Source: Marinobacter zhanjiangensis (lineage in GTDB: Bacteria; Pseudomonadota; Gammaproteobacteria; Pseudomonadales; Oleiphilaceae). Taken from it: a DNA stretch of 64,000 bases. Both the position numbers and the translations under genes were made by a program. Positions 53,004 to 62,039 of this stretch are shown here, one piece after another (positions within the stretch are counted from its first letter, which is position 1; every line of letters starts with the position of its first letter). The notes beneath the pieces are model-generated. The model ran no database searches, was not told the DNA's origin, and saw nothing but the letters and a program-made list of their open reading frames with translations. The DNA lies in assembly GCF_014651935.1 (NCBI RefSeq), contig NZ_BMXV01000006.1, forward strand, positions 62,001-126,000. The letters are read 5' to 3'.

Positions 53004-53049
53004 AAGGGGTTTGATCTCCGACCTCAACTTCATGGTGTACTTGCTGACC

Positions 53050-54582
53050 CTATAGCTTTTCCAGGTTGTCCAGGAGCCACTCTGCTCTTGCCAGGGTGGC
53101 CTGCCTGCGGTCTTCATCCTGCCGTTGCCAGTTGCGGAACATCATCTTCATCCGCGGGTTGCGATGGAAGTCCGCCTGGTGGCGGTCCATGAAATGCCAG
53201 TACAGGGCGTTGAACGGGCAGGCATTCTCTTCAGTGGTATTGTTGACGTTGTACACACACTGGCTGCAGTGATCCGACATCCTGTGGATATACTTGCCGC
53301 TGGCCGCATAGGGTTTGGACCCCAGGTAGCCGCCGTCCGCATGCATCACCATGCCCAGGGTGTTGGGAAGCTCTACCCAGTCGTAGGCGTCTACGTAGAC
53401 GGCCAGGTACCAGTCACAGATCTCTTCGGGGTGAATGCCCGCCAGCAGGGCGAAGTTGCCCGTGACCATCAGGCGCTGGATGTGGTGGGCATAGCCATTG
53501 CGGTAGGTGCTGTCGATGGCTCGCTGCATGCAGCGCATGTGGGTGTCGCCGGTCCAGTAGAACCAGGGCAGGCTGCGCTGGTTGCCAAGGCGGTTTTCCC
53601 GGGCGTAGTCGGGCATGGTCAGCCAGTAGATGCCCCGCACGAACTCCCGCCAGCCAAGAATCTGCCGCACGAACCCCTCGACAGCATTGATCGGTGCCTG
53701 GCCGGCGTACCAGGCCTGTACAGCGGCCTCGCAGACTTCCATGGGCTCCAGCAGACCGCTGTTCAGGTATGGCGACAGGATAGAGTGGAACAGCCAGTCC
53801 TCGGTATCCGACATGGCATCCTGGTAGTCACCGAAGCAGGGCAGGGCGAAATCGATAAAATGGTCCAGGGCTGCCCGGGCGTCGTCGGCGGTGACGGCAA
53901 AATGGAAGTCTTCGGTGGTGCCGAAGTGATCGCTGAAGTGCTGCTCCACCAGGCTGATCATTTCCCGGGTCGTGGCGTCCGGCTCCACCCGGAAAGGCGC
54001 CGGGGCGGGTGGTTTGCCGGTCCACTTGCGGCGGTTGTCAGCATCGTAGTTCCAGTGGCCGCCTTCGGGCTCGCCATCCGGGGTCATCAACAGGCCGGTC
54101 TTGCGGCGCATTTCCCGATAGAAGAACTCCATACGCAACTGCTTGCGGCCTTCGGCCCAGCGGGCAAACTCCTCCTTGCCCGCCAGAAAGCGGGTGTCAG
54201 GGCGGATTTCCACCGGCATGCCGAGGCGATCATGCCACTGGCGGATCTCTGCATCCAGCCGGTACTCACCGCATTCCGTAGTCACCACCTTGTCGGCATT
54301 GTGCTGGCCGGCCAGGTCCTGGACGACCTGCTCCAGGCTCTGGTGTGGGCTGTCGGGGGCGTAGTGGTGATAGTGAACCCGGAAGCCGCGATCCTCCAGT
54401 TCCCGGGCGAAGTGCCTCATGGCGCTGAAGATGAGCACCAGTTTCTTTTTATGGTGGCTGGTGTAGCTGGCTTCGTCGTGCACTTCCGCCATCACCACAA
54501 GGTCCTTGCCGGGATCGGCACCCTCGAGGGCGCTGAGCGTGTGGCTGAGCTGGTCGCCGAGGATCAGTATCAGGTTCGCCAT
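53050..54582 (-). CDS. Cryptochrome/photolyase-related protein (DPRP/FeS-BCP type)
   Basis: About 510 residues. It begins with the Rossmann-like ANLILILGDQLSHTLSAL. FAD-binding and core helices are visible as EGFVRQILGWREFVRGIYW, DYARENRLGNQRSLPWFYWTG and NGYAHHIQRLMVTGNFALLAGI. Near the C-terminus it shows MSDHCSQCVYNVNNTTEENACPFNALYW. Those cysteines are those of bacterial cryptochromes/photolyases with a 4Fe-4S cluster (FeS-BCP). It may repair (6-4) photoproducts or act as a light sensor. ATG 54582 begins the conserved start and is preferred over 54627. Confidence 0.86.
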   Translation of the reverse strand: MANLILILGDQLSHTLSALEGADPGKDLVVMAEVHDEASYTSHHKKKLVLIFSAMRHFARELEDRGFRVHYHHYAPDSPHQSLEQVVQDLAGQHNADKVVTTECGEYRLDAEIRQWHDRLGMPVEIRPDTRFLAGKEEFARWAEGRKQLRMEFFYREMRRKTGLLMTPDGEPEGGHWNYDADNRRKWTGKPPAPAPFRVEPDATTREMISLVEQHFSDHFGTTEDFHFAVTADDARAALDHFIDFALPCFGDYQDAMSDTEDWLFHSILSPYLNSGLLEPMEVCEAAVQAWYAGQAPINAVEGFVRQILGWREFVRGIYWLTMPDYARENRLGNQRSLPWFYWTGDTHMRCMQRAIDSTYRNGYAHHIQRLMVTGNFALLAGIHPEEICDWYLAVYVDAYDWVELPNTLGMVMHADGGYLGSKPYAASGKYIHRMSDHCSQCVYNVNNTTEENACPFNALYWHFMDRHQADFHRNPRMKMMFRNWQRQDEDRRQATLARAEWLLDNLEKL

Positions 54583-54668
54583 GGTCCGTGATTGCCTATT
54601 ACCAAAGGGATAGTGGAGATACGCCATCAGTCCGAGGGTGGTTCAGGGCGGGCCAGCGTACAATCTAA

Positions 54669-54682
54669 CTGACACCGATCAA
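54669..54682. promoter_or_regulatory. Anr/Dnr-type box upstream of hemN
   Basis: CTGAC-ACCG-ATCAA has one deviation from TTGAC-N4-ATCAA. It lies about 70 bp before hemN, in the usual activating position for an anaerobic coproporphyrinogen oxidase gene. Confidence 0.68.
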
Positions 54683-54750
54683 GAACCGGTGAAGGCGTTT
54701 TGCCTAGACTGGGCAAGCCTGACCTGACCATCCCGAATCGAGTACCTGTT

Positions 54751-56163
54751 ATGTCCGCTTCCGTGGCTACCGCCGAGTCCGTCCTTCCCGCATTCATCTG
54801 GGACGATGCCCTGATCCGCCGTTACGACCTGAGCGGGCCCCGCTACACGTCCTATCCCACGGCCGTGGAGTTCACGCCGGAGTTCCGGGCGCAGGACATG
54901 ATCCGGGCCGCGGAACGCAGCCGCGCCGCAGGCGGGCCGATTTCGCTGTACACCCACCTGCCGTTCTGTGCGCACCTTTGCTACTACTGCGCCTGCAACA
55001 AGGTCATCACCAAAAAGCGCGACAAGGCCATGCCCTATGTGGAGCGCTTGCTGAAGGAGGCGGCCATGCAGTCGCAGCTGTTCGGCGCGGACCGCCCGGT
55101 CCAGCAGCTGCACTGGGGCGGTGGCACCCCGACGTTCCTGCCGAAGGAGGTGATGGAACACCTGATGGCCGGCTATGGCGAGCTGTTCAACCTGCAGTCC
55201 GGCGACGAGCGGGATTACAGCGTGGAGATCGACCCCCGGGAGGTGGACGACGATACCCTGCCGACCCTGTGGAAGCTGGGCTTCAACCGTATCAGCCTGG
55301 GTGTGCAGGACGTGAACCCTCAGGTCCAGAAAGCGGTGAATCGCATTCAGCCCCGGGAGATGACCGAGGCGGTGCTGAACGACGCCCGCCGTATCGGCTT
55401 CCGCTCGATCAACCTGGACCTGATCTACGGCCTGCCGTACCAGACACCGGAGAGTTTTGCCGAAACCCTGGAATCGGTGCTCGACATGTCGCCTGACCGG
55501 CTGTCGGTGTTCAGCTATGCCCATCTGCCGGACCGGTTCTATCCCCAGACCCGGATTCAGGGCGACACCCTGCCCAGCCCGCAGCAGAAGCTGACCATCC
55601 TGCACAATACCATCAATCGCCTGCTTGAAGCCGGCTACGAGTACATCGGCATGGACCACTTTGCCAAGCCGGATGACTCCCTGGCGGTGGCCCAGAGAGA
55701 AGGGCGCCTGCACCGGAACTTCCAGGGCTACACCACCCATTCCGACTGTGACCTGGTGTCGTTGGGCGTTTCAGCGATCGGCCAGACCGACGATGCCTAC
55801 TTCCAGAATAACCACGACCTGCCGGCCTGGGAGCAGGCCATTGATGCCGGTGAACTGGCCACCATCCGGGGTGTGGGTCTGACCCGTGATGATCAGGTCC
55901 GCCGCTGGGTTATTGGCCAGCTGATCTGCCAGTTCCGGCTGGACCGGGAGCAGCTTCAGGCGGCGTGGGGCGTGGACTTTGATGCCTACTTTGCCGATGA
56001 ACTGCGCCGCCTGCGGCCGATGATTCAGGATGAGCTGGTTGCCGATGACGGGCGTGTTCTGCAGGTTCAGCCTGCCGGGCGCCTGCTTATCCGGGCGATT
56101 TGCCAGATTTTTGATCTGTATCGGAAGGAGGGGGCTTCTCAGCGGTTTTCGCGGATTATCTGA
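54751..56163 (+). CDS. hemN: HemN, oxygen-independent coproporphyrinogen III oxidase
   Basis: About 470 residues. It is a radical SAM enzyme with the cluster motif CAHLCYYCAC at Cys73-Cys77-Cys80. It starts PRYTSYPTAVEF, has HWGGGTPTFL, RISLGVQDVNPQVQKAVNRIQP and NLDLIYGLPYQTPESF, and has a C-terminal HemN-domain helix region. It decarboxylates coproporphyrinogen III to protoporphyrinogen IX without oxygen, supplying heme for NirS, NorCB and the cytochromes. ATG 54751 is preferred over 54700. The FNR-type box fits anaerobic induction. A stretch of about 680 bp without genes follows. Confidence 0.92.
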   Translation: MSASVATAESVLPAFIWDDALIRRYDLSGPRYTSYPTAVEFTPEFRAQDMIRAAERSRAAGGPISLYTHLPFCAHLCYYCACNKVITKKRDKAMPYVERLLKEAAMQSQLFGADRPVQQLHWGGGTPTFLPKEVMEHLMAGYGELFNLQSGDERDYSVEIDPREVDDDTLPTLWKLGFNRISLGVQDVNPQVQKAVNRIQPREMTEAVLNDARRIGFRSINLDLIYGLPYQTPESFAETLESVLDMSPDRLSVFSYAHLPDRFYPQTRIQGDTLPSPQQKLTILHNTINRLLEAGYEYIGMDHFAKPDDSLAVAQREGRLHRNFQGYTTHSDCDLVSLGVSAIGQTDDAYFQNNHDLPAWEQAIDAGELATIRGVGLTRDDQVRRWVIGQLICQFRLDREQLQAAWGVDFDAYFADELRRLRPMIQDELVADDGRVLQVQPAGRLLIRAICQIFDLYRKEGASQRFSRII

Positions 56164-56840
56164 TGCTTTCTTCTTCGTAGCCTGAGGGTGTGATGGCGGC
56201 GCAGGGCCACGGGCAGGTCTTTCGCCGCCGCAAACAGGGGTCATCCCTGACTACCCGGTTTGCTGCCGCGACATCCATGTCGCTGCTCTGGAAGACCTGC
56301 CCGCGTCCCTGCGCTTCTGGCCCCTCGGTATCGTTCACCCCGCCACCAGACTCCATACCTTATCTTGCTAAACAGGCCGCTTCAGACTGACACGTCGAAG
56401 ATTTACTGTCGTAGTGTTCGTCAATTAAGTTTGAACGCTAATATTGTGCTCTCTAATAACTGGACTTCGGTCAGGTTAGCGCGTAAGGTCTGCCGCCTCC
56501 TCATCCGCGCCCCCGGATGATTAGCCCGAAATCCCGGTATGGTGCGCCAAAGGCCAGTCGTCAGTTATCGAGCTGACGCAAGCCCCGGCCCTCCTGCCTG
56601 CTTTGCTTCTGGTTAAGAGGACCAAAAAATATCATGACATCTAAAGATCTTTGTGAGCTTTTGCCTCACCTTAGCTTTCCCTAGCTAGCGCGAATCCAGG
56701 GCGAAAACGCCCACCCTCCCGTTGCCCTCGAGGCAGCCCCCGCTGTGGCGGGAATTTCCAGACTTCTGTGCCTGGTGGTCGGACTTTCAGTGTCCCGCGC
56801 CGCTGATGGACGCCTGTTGTTTTGAAAAAGAGGTAGTGGT
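56164..56840. other. Long non-coding stretch between hemN and the symporter gene
   Basis: No gene is supported in these 677 bp. The left part holds the inverted-repeat element listed at 56199-56314. The middle is A+T-rich around 56395-56465. Short open frames here have no family likeness. Near 56700 a small hairpin GGGCG-AAAA-CGCCC is visible. It may be an untranslated leader or promoter region of the symporter gene, but I see no clear promoter. Confidence 0.55.
56199..56314. repeat. 116-bp nested inverted-repeat element downstream of hemN
   Basis: A 23-bp arm (56199-56221) matches the complement of 56292-56314 with two mismatches, so both ends share CGGGCAGGTCTT and its complement. Inside, GCCGCCGCAAAC-like and GTTTGC-GCCGCGA-like segments pair, and CAGGG-GTCAT-CCCTG sits at the centre. 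The whole could fold as a long branched hairpin, like a REP/MITE-like element or a structured RNA. No T run supports a terminator. Confidence 0.7.
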
Positions 56841-58517
56841 TTGAACGAGAACGGCTTTACCCAGTTTTCAACAATCACCGTATTGTTGCTCCTTGCCGCC
56901 TTCTATGGCGGTACCTATCTGCTGACACTCCTGATCCGGAAGGACAAGGAAGATACCTCCGGCTTCATGGTCGCCGGCCACCACGTTGGTTTCGGCATGG
57001 GTGCCGCCAGCATGACCGCCACCTGGATCTGGGCCGCGTCTTTTTACGCCGCCGCCACCTCCGGCTATACCTACGGCGTATCGGGCCCGATCCACTACGG
57101 CCTCTGGGGCGCGCTGATGATTCTGTTTATCTACCCGTTCGGACGTCGTTTCCGCAAGCTGGCGCCTAACGGCCACACTCTGGGTGAGCTGATTCACGCC
57201 CGTCATGGCGCCTCCAGCCAGCTGATTCTGGCCGGTTCCAATATCTTGGGCAGTGTCATCAGTCTGATGGTCAACTTCACCGCAGCAGGTGCACTGGTGT
57301 CGGTGCTGTCGCCCCTGTCGTTCGAGATGGGCGTGATTGTCGCCGGTGTCGGTGTGCTGGCCTATACCCTGACGTCCGGTTTCCGGGCCTCGGTGTTCAC
57401 CGACTTTGCGCAACTGGTGGCGCTGATGGCTATTGCCATTATCATCATCCCGGCAGTGCTGTTTTCGGCCGGTGGTCCATCCGTTATGGTCGAGGGGCTC
57501 AGCAGGCTGACCGACGAGCAGGCGAATATCTTCTCCATGGAAGCTATCCTGCACCAGGGTGCCCCTTTCTTCGTGGCGGTGCTGGCCTACGCCATCGGTA
57601 ACCAGACCATCTCCCAGCGGCTGTTCGCGGTGCGCGAGAAGCACATCAAGTCCACCTTCGTGACGGCCACCATCGGCTACGGCGCGATTGTGATCGGGCT
57701 GGGCATGATCGGTCTTATGGCCCTGTCCGTGGGCATGGAACCCATTGATGGCAAGATGAACAACCTGATTCCCCAGATGGTGTCCACCTACCTGTCGCCG
57801 GTATTCGTGGGCCTGTTCTTCATACTGGTTATCGGTTCGCTGTCCTCCACTGCGGATTCCGATCTGTCGGCCCTGTCCACTATCATGATGGCGGATGTCT
57901 ACGGCAAGAACATTGCCCGCAACAATCCCAACCCCAAAGTGATGATGCTGGTAGGCCGTATTACCATGATCGTGGCCACTGCCGCGGGCCTGATCTTTGC
58001 CAGCTTCTCACTCGACATACTGGTCATGCTGGTCTTCGTCGGCGCGCTCTGGGGCGCCATCGTGTTTCCGGTGATTGTCAGCTGCTACTGGGACCGGGTT
58101 ACCAACGCGGCCTTTACCTGGTCGGTGGCTATAGCCATGGCCCTGTTCTGTATCGCCCGTTTCGAGTTGCTGGAAATGACCGGTCTTACCGTGCTGAGTT
58201 TTGAGATTCTGGCCTCGGTGGGTGGTGCCGTGGTCGTCGGGTTGATGGTGTTCGGTTTCCTCGGCCGTACGGCGGGATTCCTGGCGGCCATTGCCACGCT
58301 GATTGCCATGCTCATTTTCGCCACCGGCTTCCTGCGGGATTACATGGTGCTGGTTGCCTCCCTGACAGCCTATGGCACCAGTGCCGTGGTTTGCACGGTC
58401 ATGACCCTGTTCAGCAAGGAGCGGTTCGACTTCGACCTGATCCGCCAGCGTGTCGGTGACTATGACGAAGTCGATACCGAAGATACATCCAATCTGGTAC
58501 CGGAGGGTGCAAAATGA
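56841..58517 (+). CDS. Sodium:solute symporter family transporter
   Basis: 558 residues with about 13 membrane helices in the SSS (LeuT-fold) pattern. Helix 1-2 contains GTYLLTLLIRKDKEDTSGFMVAG, then TATWIWAASFYAAATSGYTYG. The sodium-site region shows VLAYAIGNQTISQRLFAVREK and LVIGSLSSTADSDLSALSTI. The substrate is uncertain, with urea, amines or organic acids all possible. It starts with TTG at 56841 behind AAGAGG. The stop overlaps the start of a 44-residue gene, as in symporter families with a small second subunit. Confidence 0.83.
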   Translation: MNENGFTQFSTITVLLLLAAFYGGTYLLTLLIRKDKEDTSGFMVAGHHVGFGMGAASMTATWIWAASFYAAATSGYTYGVSGPIHYGLWGALMILFIYPFGRRFRKLAPNGHTLGELIHARHGASSQLILAGSNILGSVISLMVNFTAAGALVSVLSPLSFEMGVIVAGVGVLAYTLTSGFRASVFTDFAQLVALMAIAIIIIPAVLFSAGGPSVMVEGLSRLTDEQANIFSMEAILHQGAPFFVAVLAYAIGNQTISQRLFAVREKHIKSTFVTATIGYGAIVIGLGMIGLMALSVGMEPIDGKMNNLIPQMVSTYLSPVFVGLFFILVIGSLSSTADSDLSALSTIMMADVYGKNIARNNPNPKVMMLVGRITMIVATAAGLIFASFSLDILVMLVFVGALWGAIVFPVIVSCYWDRVTNAAFTWSVAIAMALFCIARFELLEMTGLTVLSFEILASVGGAVVVGLMVFGFLGRTAGFLAAIATLIAMLIFATGFLRDYMVLVASLTAYGTSAVVCTVMTLFSKERFDFDLIRQRVGDYDEVDTEDTSNLVPEGAK

Positions 58518-58648
58518 CAGCTGAACTTCTTTACGGCGCTTATATCCTGGTCTGGCCTGCCATTACCCTGGTTGTGCTCGGGGTTATCTGCCGGGCGGTG
58601 GCCCGGGATGTCCGCAAGGCGCGCAATTCGGATGAAGACCTGGTCTGA
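58514..58648 (+). CDS. Small membrane subunit of the symporter (44 residues)
   Basis: The frame reads MTAELLYGAYILVWPAITL, then VVLGVICRAVARDVRKARNS and DEDLV. One N-terminal membrane helix is followed by a basic tail. Its ATG overlaps the symporter stop (ATGA), which is strong evidence for coupled translation of a partner peptide. Similar tiny genes are found after SSS transporters in related bacteria and are called transporter small subunits. A terminator follows 22 bp later. Confidence 0.75.
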   Translation: MTAELLYGAYILVWPAITLVVLGVICRAVARDVRKARNSDEDLV

Positions 58649-58670
58649 GTCCGGTCGCCATTGAGCCAGT

Positions 58671-58699
58671 AAACCCGGTCCCAGTGGCCGGGTTTTTTT
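58671..58699 (+). terminator. Rho-independent terminator after the symporter genes
   Basis: AAACCCGG (58671-58678) pairs with CCGGGTTT (58688-58695) and is followed by a T run. It lies 22 bp after the small-subunit stop, just before the end of the convergent chemoreceptor gene. Confidence 0.9.
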
Positions 58700-58723
58700 A
58701 TAAAGTCCCCTGCAGCATCCGGC

Positions 58724-60751
58724 TCAGCTATACGCCGGCACCTTGAACTCATTGGCAAGGTCCTGAAGCTGCCTGGCCAGCTGTGCCTGCTCCCCGGTTA
58801 CCTGGGTGATCTCCCGGGAGCCGGCAAGTGTCAGAATTGCCGACTCGCTGACGCTTTCCATATTGCCTGCCAGTTCCCGGGTCACGGAGACCTGCTGTTC
58901 CGAGGCCGTGGCAATTTGCGTGGCCATATCGGAAATGCTGTTCACATCCATGAGAATCCCGGCAAAGGTCCGCTCCATCTCGGAGGCCTGCTCACTGGTT
59001 TCGTTCGCCAGTTTGTGGCTGGTACTGATGGACCGGCTGGCGCTGTCGGTAATATCTCTGAAGCCGTTGATGATGTCCTCGATCTGGGTGGTGGACTCAT
59101 GGGTCTGCCGGGCCAGCGTGCGAACTTCGTCAGCCACCACCGCGAAGCCCCGGCCATGCTCGCCGGCCCGGGCTGCCTCAATCGCCGCGTTCAGAGCCAG
59201 CAGGTTGGTCTGGTCTGCCACCTTGCGAATCACGTCCACCACATCGGCGATAGTGCTGCTGCGGCTTTCCAGCTCCTCGATGACCTGATTTACCTGTTGA
59301 ACCGACTCTGCCAGGGTCCGGATCTGGCTCACGCTGGCGTGGAGGACCTGTTCACCAGTCCGGCTCTTCTCCGTGGCGCGGTTGGAGGCTTCCGCCACAT
59401 GTTGCGTGTTACGGGAAATTTCCTCGGAGGTGGCCGACATTTCCTCAGTGGCGGTGGCCACCTGTTCAATTTGTTGTTGCTGGTCCTTCACCTGGGAGCT
59501 GCTCTGGCTCGCGGTGGAACTGGTTTCTTCGGTCGCGGTTGCAAGTTGCACACTGGACCTGTCGATCTGGGCCAGGGAATCACCAAAACGGTTGAACAGG
59601 GCATTTACGGCGCGGGCGATAGAGCCTGTTTCGTCTTTGCTGGACACCGGAATCGGGCGGGTAAGGTCTTTGCTGTCCATGGCGTACTGAACACCGTCGA
59701 GAAGCTGATTCACCTGTTTGTGAATTGCATGGATGATGATGGTCATCAGAATCAAAACCAGGGCGATGGCTGCAGCGGCAATGGCGGAAGCGCTGATCAG
59801 CTGGCTTCTGGCACTGGAGACGGCTGTGGTGGCAACCGTGTCAACCTGGTTGAGCATATCGCTGCGAATACTGTTGATGGCGTCGATCCGCCGTGTGGCC
59901 GCTGTAAACCAGTCGGCCGCGCTCAGGGCGTCTATCCCCGAGGGGCTGCTCAGCAGTGTTTCCCTTTGCGCCTGAAGGTCCCGGTTTACGGTTTTTGACC
60001 CGAAGCTCTCCAGCGCTGCCCGGAGGGAAGTGTCCGTTGCAAGCATGGCAGTTGCGTTGCTGAAATATGCCTCCTGTTGACCTTCAAGGGCCGCGACGCG
60101 GCCAGCGGAGGGCAGGTCGAAATCACCAGCCCGGATCAGTGACGCCCCGCCAGCACGCTCTCTGCCCGCCATCTCGGCGGCTCCCGCCAGAGCAAAATAG
60201 GCGCTGATCTGGCGGGTGAGCCCAGCATCAGTGGAGCGACTCACCAGCAGGGGCACCCGGTTAACGATCTCCATGATCATTCTGGTGTAACGGTTGGCGG
60301 ATTCCGCGCCGGTTACCGAACGGCCATCTACCCCCTGGCGAAGTGAGCCAAGGCTGTCGAGTTGCTGATTCAGACGGCCGATACTGGCCTGTATGGCCTG
60401 ATCGAATTCGGTGCCGGCGAGCAGTGACTGGACATCGGCACGGTAGTCACTCAGGTGCTGGTCCGTGTTCTGGCGTTGCGAGCCCAGCTCGCGGCTGGCC
60501 TGCCGGGCGGCGTCAGTTCCCAGCTTGCTGGACAGCAGCACGGCTGAGCGTCCCCGTTCCTTTTGCAGGGCTTGCGCCAGCGGGTCGCCAATGGCTGCAA
60601 GCTGAACCATTGCCTTCAGTTGACGCATGTCTCCCAGCTTGGTGGCATTCTGAGTGATGCTGCCAAAGGCAAAGAAAAGAATGACCAGCAGTGCAGGCAA
60701 CACCAGGGTAATCAGCTTGCCCCGCATCGAGAGATTGTTAATAAACTGCAT
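58724..60751 (-). CDS. Methyl-accepting chemotaxis protein with NIT sensor domain
   Basis: About 675 residues. An N-terminal membrane helix ([19 protein letters not shown]) leads into a NIT (nitrate/nitrite-sensing) periplasmic domain, recognised from [21 protein letters not shown] and the following helices. A second membrane helix ([23 protein letters not shown]) and a HAMP-like linker follow, then the cytoplasmic signalling domain with the hairpin tip [23 protein letters not shown]. It likely mediates chemotaxis toward or away from nitrate/nitrite, which fits a denitrifier. ATG 60751 is preferred over the longer open frame. It is divergent from ubiUV. Confidence 0.88.
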   Translation of the reverse strand: MQFINNLSMRGKLITLVLPALLVILFFAFGSITQNATKLGDMRQLKAMVQLAAIGDPLAQALQKERGRSAVLLSSKLGTDAARQASRELGSQRQNTDQHLSDYRADVQSLLAGTEFDQAIQASIGRLNQQLDSLGSLRQGVDGRSVTGAESANRYTRMIMEIVNRVPLLVSRSTDAGLTRQISAYFALAGAAEMAGRERAGGASLIRAGDFDLPSAGRVAALEGQQEAYFSNATAMLATDTSLRAALESFGSKTVNRDLQAQRETLLSSPSGIDALSAADWFTAATRRIDAINSIRSDMLNQVDTVATTAVSSARSQLISASAIAAAAIALVLILMTIIIHAIHKQVNQLLDGVQYAMDSKDLTRPIPVSSKDETGSIARAVNALFNRFGDSLAQIDRSSVQLATATEETSSTASQSSSQVKDQQQQIEQVATATEEMSATSEEISRNTQHVAEASNRATEKSRTGEQVLHASVSQIRTLAESVQQVNQVIEELESRSSTIADVVDVIRKVADQTNLLALNAAIEAARAGEHGRGFAVVADEVRTLARQTHESTTQIEDIINGFRDITDSASRSISTSHKLANETSEQASEMERTFAGILMDVNSISDMATQIATASEQQVSVTRELAGNMESVSESAILTLAGSREITQVTGEQAQLARQLQDLANEFKVPAYS

Positions 60752-60962
60752 GAGACGACCTCGCCACTGAGTGAGGCGCTTATTCTGAAAGAGTACAGGG
60801 CGCACATCTATTGGCGTCTTGGGGTATCCGAAGGGGTAGTTGTTACCGTGAAACATCCTGTAACGACATGTTAAGCAACTGAAATAAAAGCTATCACAGA
60901 GGGTTAGGTGATTACGCGTAGGATACTACTGTGTGGGTAGGCTGGCAGGTTGGACCCTCTCG

Positions 60963-60976
60963 CTGACAACGGTCAA
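60963..60976. promoter_or_regulatory. Anr/Dnr-type box upstream of ubiUV
   Basis: CTGAC-AACG-GTCAA differs from the consensus at one position per half. It lies 55 bp before ubiU, where an activator of anaerobic expression is expected, and about 210 bp before the divergent chemoreceptor start. Confidence 0.68.
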
Positions 60977-61031
60977 GGCATGTTTCGCCGGTTACGGTAG
61001 GCTGCAGTAGAGCATGTCAGTGGAGAACACC

Positions 61032-62027
61032 ATGGAACTTGTCTGCCCCGCGGGCAGCCTGCCCGCCCTGAAAAACGCCGTGGACAATGGTGCTGATGCC
61101 GTTTACTTCGGTTTTCGGGACAGCACCAACGCCCGCCAGTTTGCCGGCCTGAACCTGAACGATAAGCGAGCTGCAGAAGGTATCGGGTACGCCCACTCGA
61201 AAGGCGCCCGGGTATTCTGCGCGATCAATACCTATCCCCAGCCCCGGGGCTGGCAGCAGTGGACCACGGCGGTGGACCGGGCTGCCAGTCTGGGCGTGGA
61301 CGCCATCATACTGGCGGACATGGGGCTGCTGGATTATGCTGCCAATCGCTATCCGGACCTGCCCCGGCACCTGTCGGTTCAGGGTTCCGCCACCAGCTAT
61401 GAGGCGCTTCAGTTCTATAAGGACACCTTTGATATCCGCCGCGCGGTACTGCCTCGTGTCCTTTCCCTGGACCAGGTAAAAGGCGTGGCAAAACACAGCC
61501 CGGTGGAACTGGAGGTCTTTGCCTTCGGCAGCCTGTGCATCATGGCGGAAGGGCGCTGTTACCTGTCGTCCTATCTCACCGATGAGTCTCCCAACAGCAA
61601 GGGCGCCTGTTCGCCTGCCAAGGCAGTACGCTGGGAGGAGACCGCCGACGGCAGCCTGGAATCCCGTCTCAACGATGTGCTGATTGATCGCTACGCCCGG
61701 GGTGAGCCCGCAGGTTACCCGACCCTGTGCAAGGGTCGGTTTGAGGTGGAGGGAGACGTCTACCACGCCATTGAGGAGCCGGTCAGCCTGAACACCCTGG
61801 ACCTGCTGCCCGAACTGAAGGACTTGGGCATCAGCGCCGTGAAGATTGAAGGCCGCCAGCGCAGCCCCGCCTATATTGCCGATGTGGCCCGTACCTGGCG
61901 CCAGGCGCTGGACCGGCTGGACAGTGGCCCGGACTTTGCCGTCGATCCCGCCTGGCAATCGACCCTGGCGGGGCTTTCCGAAGGTGGGCTGACCACTCTG
62001 GGCGCCTATCATCGCAAGTGGAAATAA
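61032..62027 (+). CDS. ubiU: UbiU, O2-independent ubiquinone hydroxylation protein
   Basis: 331 residues of the U32 peptidase-like family. It starts MELVCPAGSLPALKNAVDNG, the typical UbiU start. The four cysteines that bind the 4Fe-4S cluster are visible in GSLCIMAEGRCYLS, SKGACSPAKAVRW and PTLCKGRFEV. UbiU and UbiV form a complex that hydroxylates ubiquinone precursors under anoxia. ATG 61032 has a GGAG ribosome-binding site, and the in-frame ATG at 61014 is less likely. The third partner UbiT is not adjacent. The upstream FNR-type box points to anaerobic expression. Confidence 0.92.
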   Translation: MELVCPAGSLPALKNAVDNGADAVYFGFRDSTNARQFAGLNLNDKRAAEGIGYAHSKGARVFCAINTYPQPRGWQQWTTAVDRAASLGVDAIILADMGLLDYAANRYPDLPRHLSVQGSATSYEALQFYKDTFDIRRAVLPRVLSLDQVKGVAKHSPVELEVFAFGSLCIMAEGRCYLSSYLTDESPNSKGACSPAKAVRWEETADGSLESRLNDVLIDRYARGEPAGYPTLCKGRFEVEGDVYHAIEEPVSLNTLDLLPELKDLGISAVKIEGRQRSPAYIADVARTWRQALDRLDSGPDFAVDPAWQSTLAGLSEGGLTTLGAYHRKWK

Positions 62028-62039
62028 GGTGCTGAGATC

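Noticed and set aside
53125..54591. 488-codon plus-strand open frame
   Set aside because: Antisense of the photolyase-related gene, with a valine/histidine-rich composition typical of shadows.
56190..56520. Short open frames between hemN and the symporter
   Set aside because: They lie on the inverted-repeat element or A+T-rich DNA, are on both strands and have no family likeness or ribosome-binding site.
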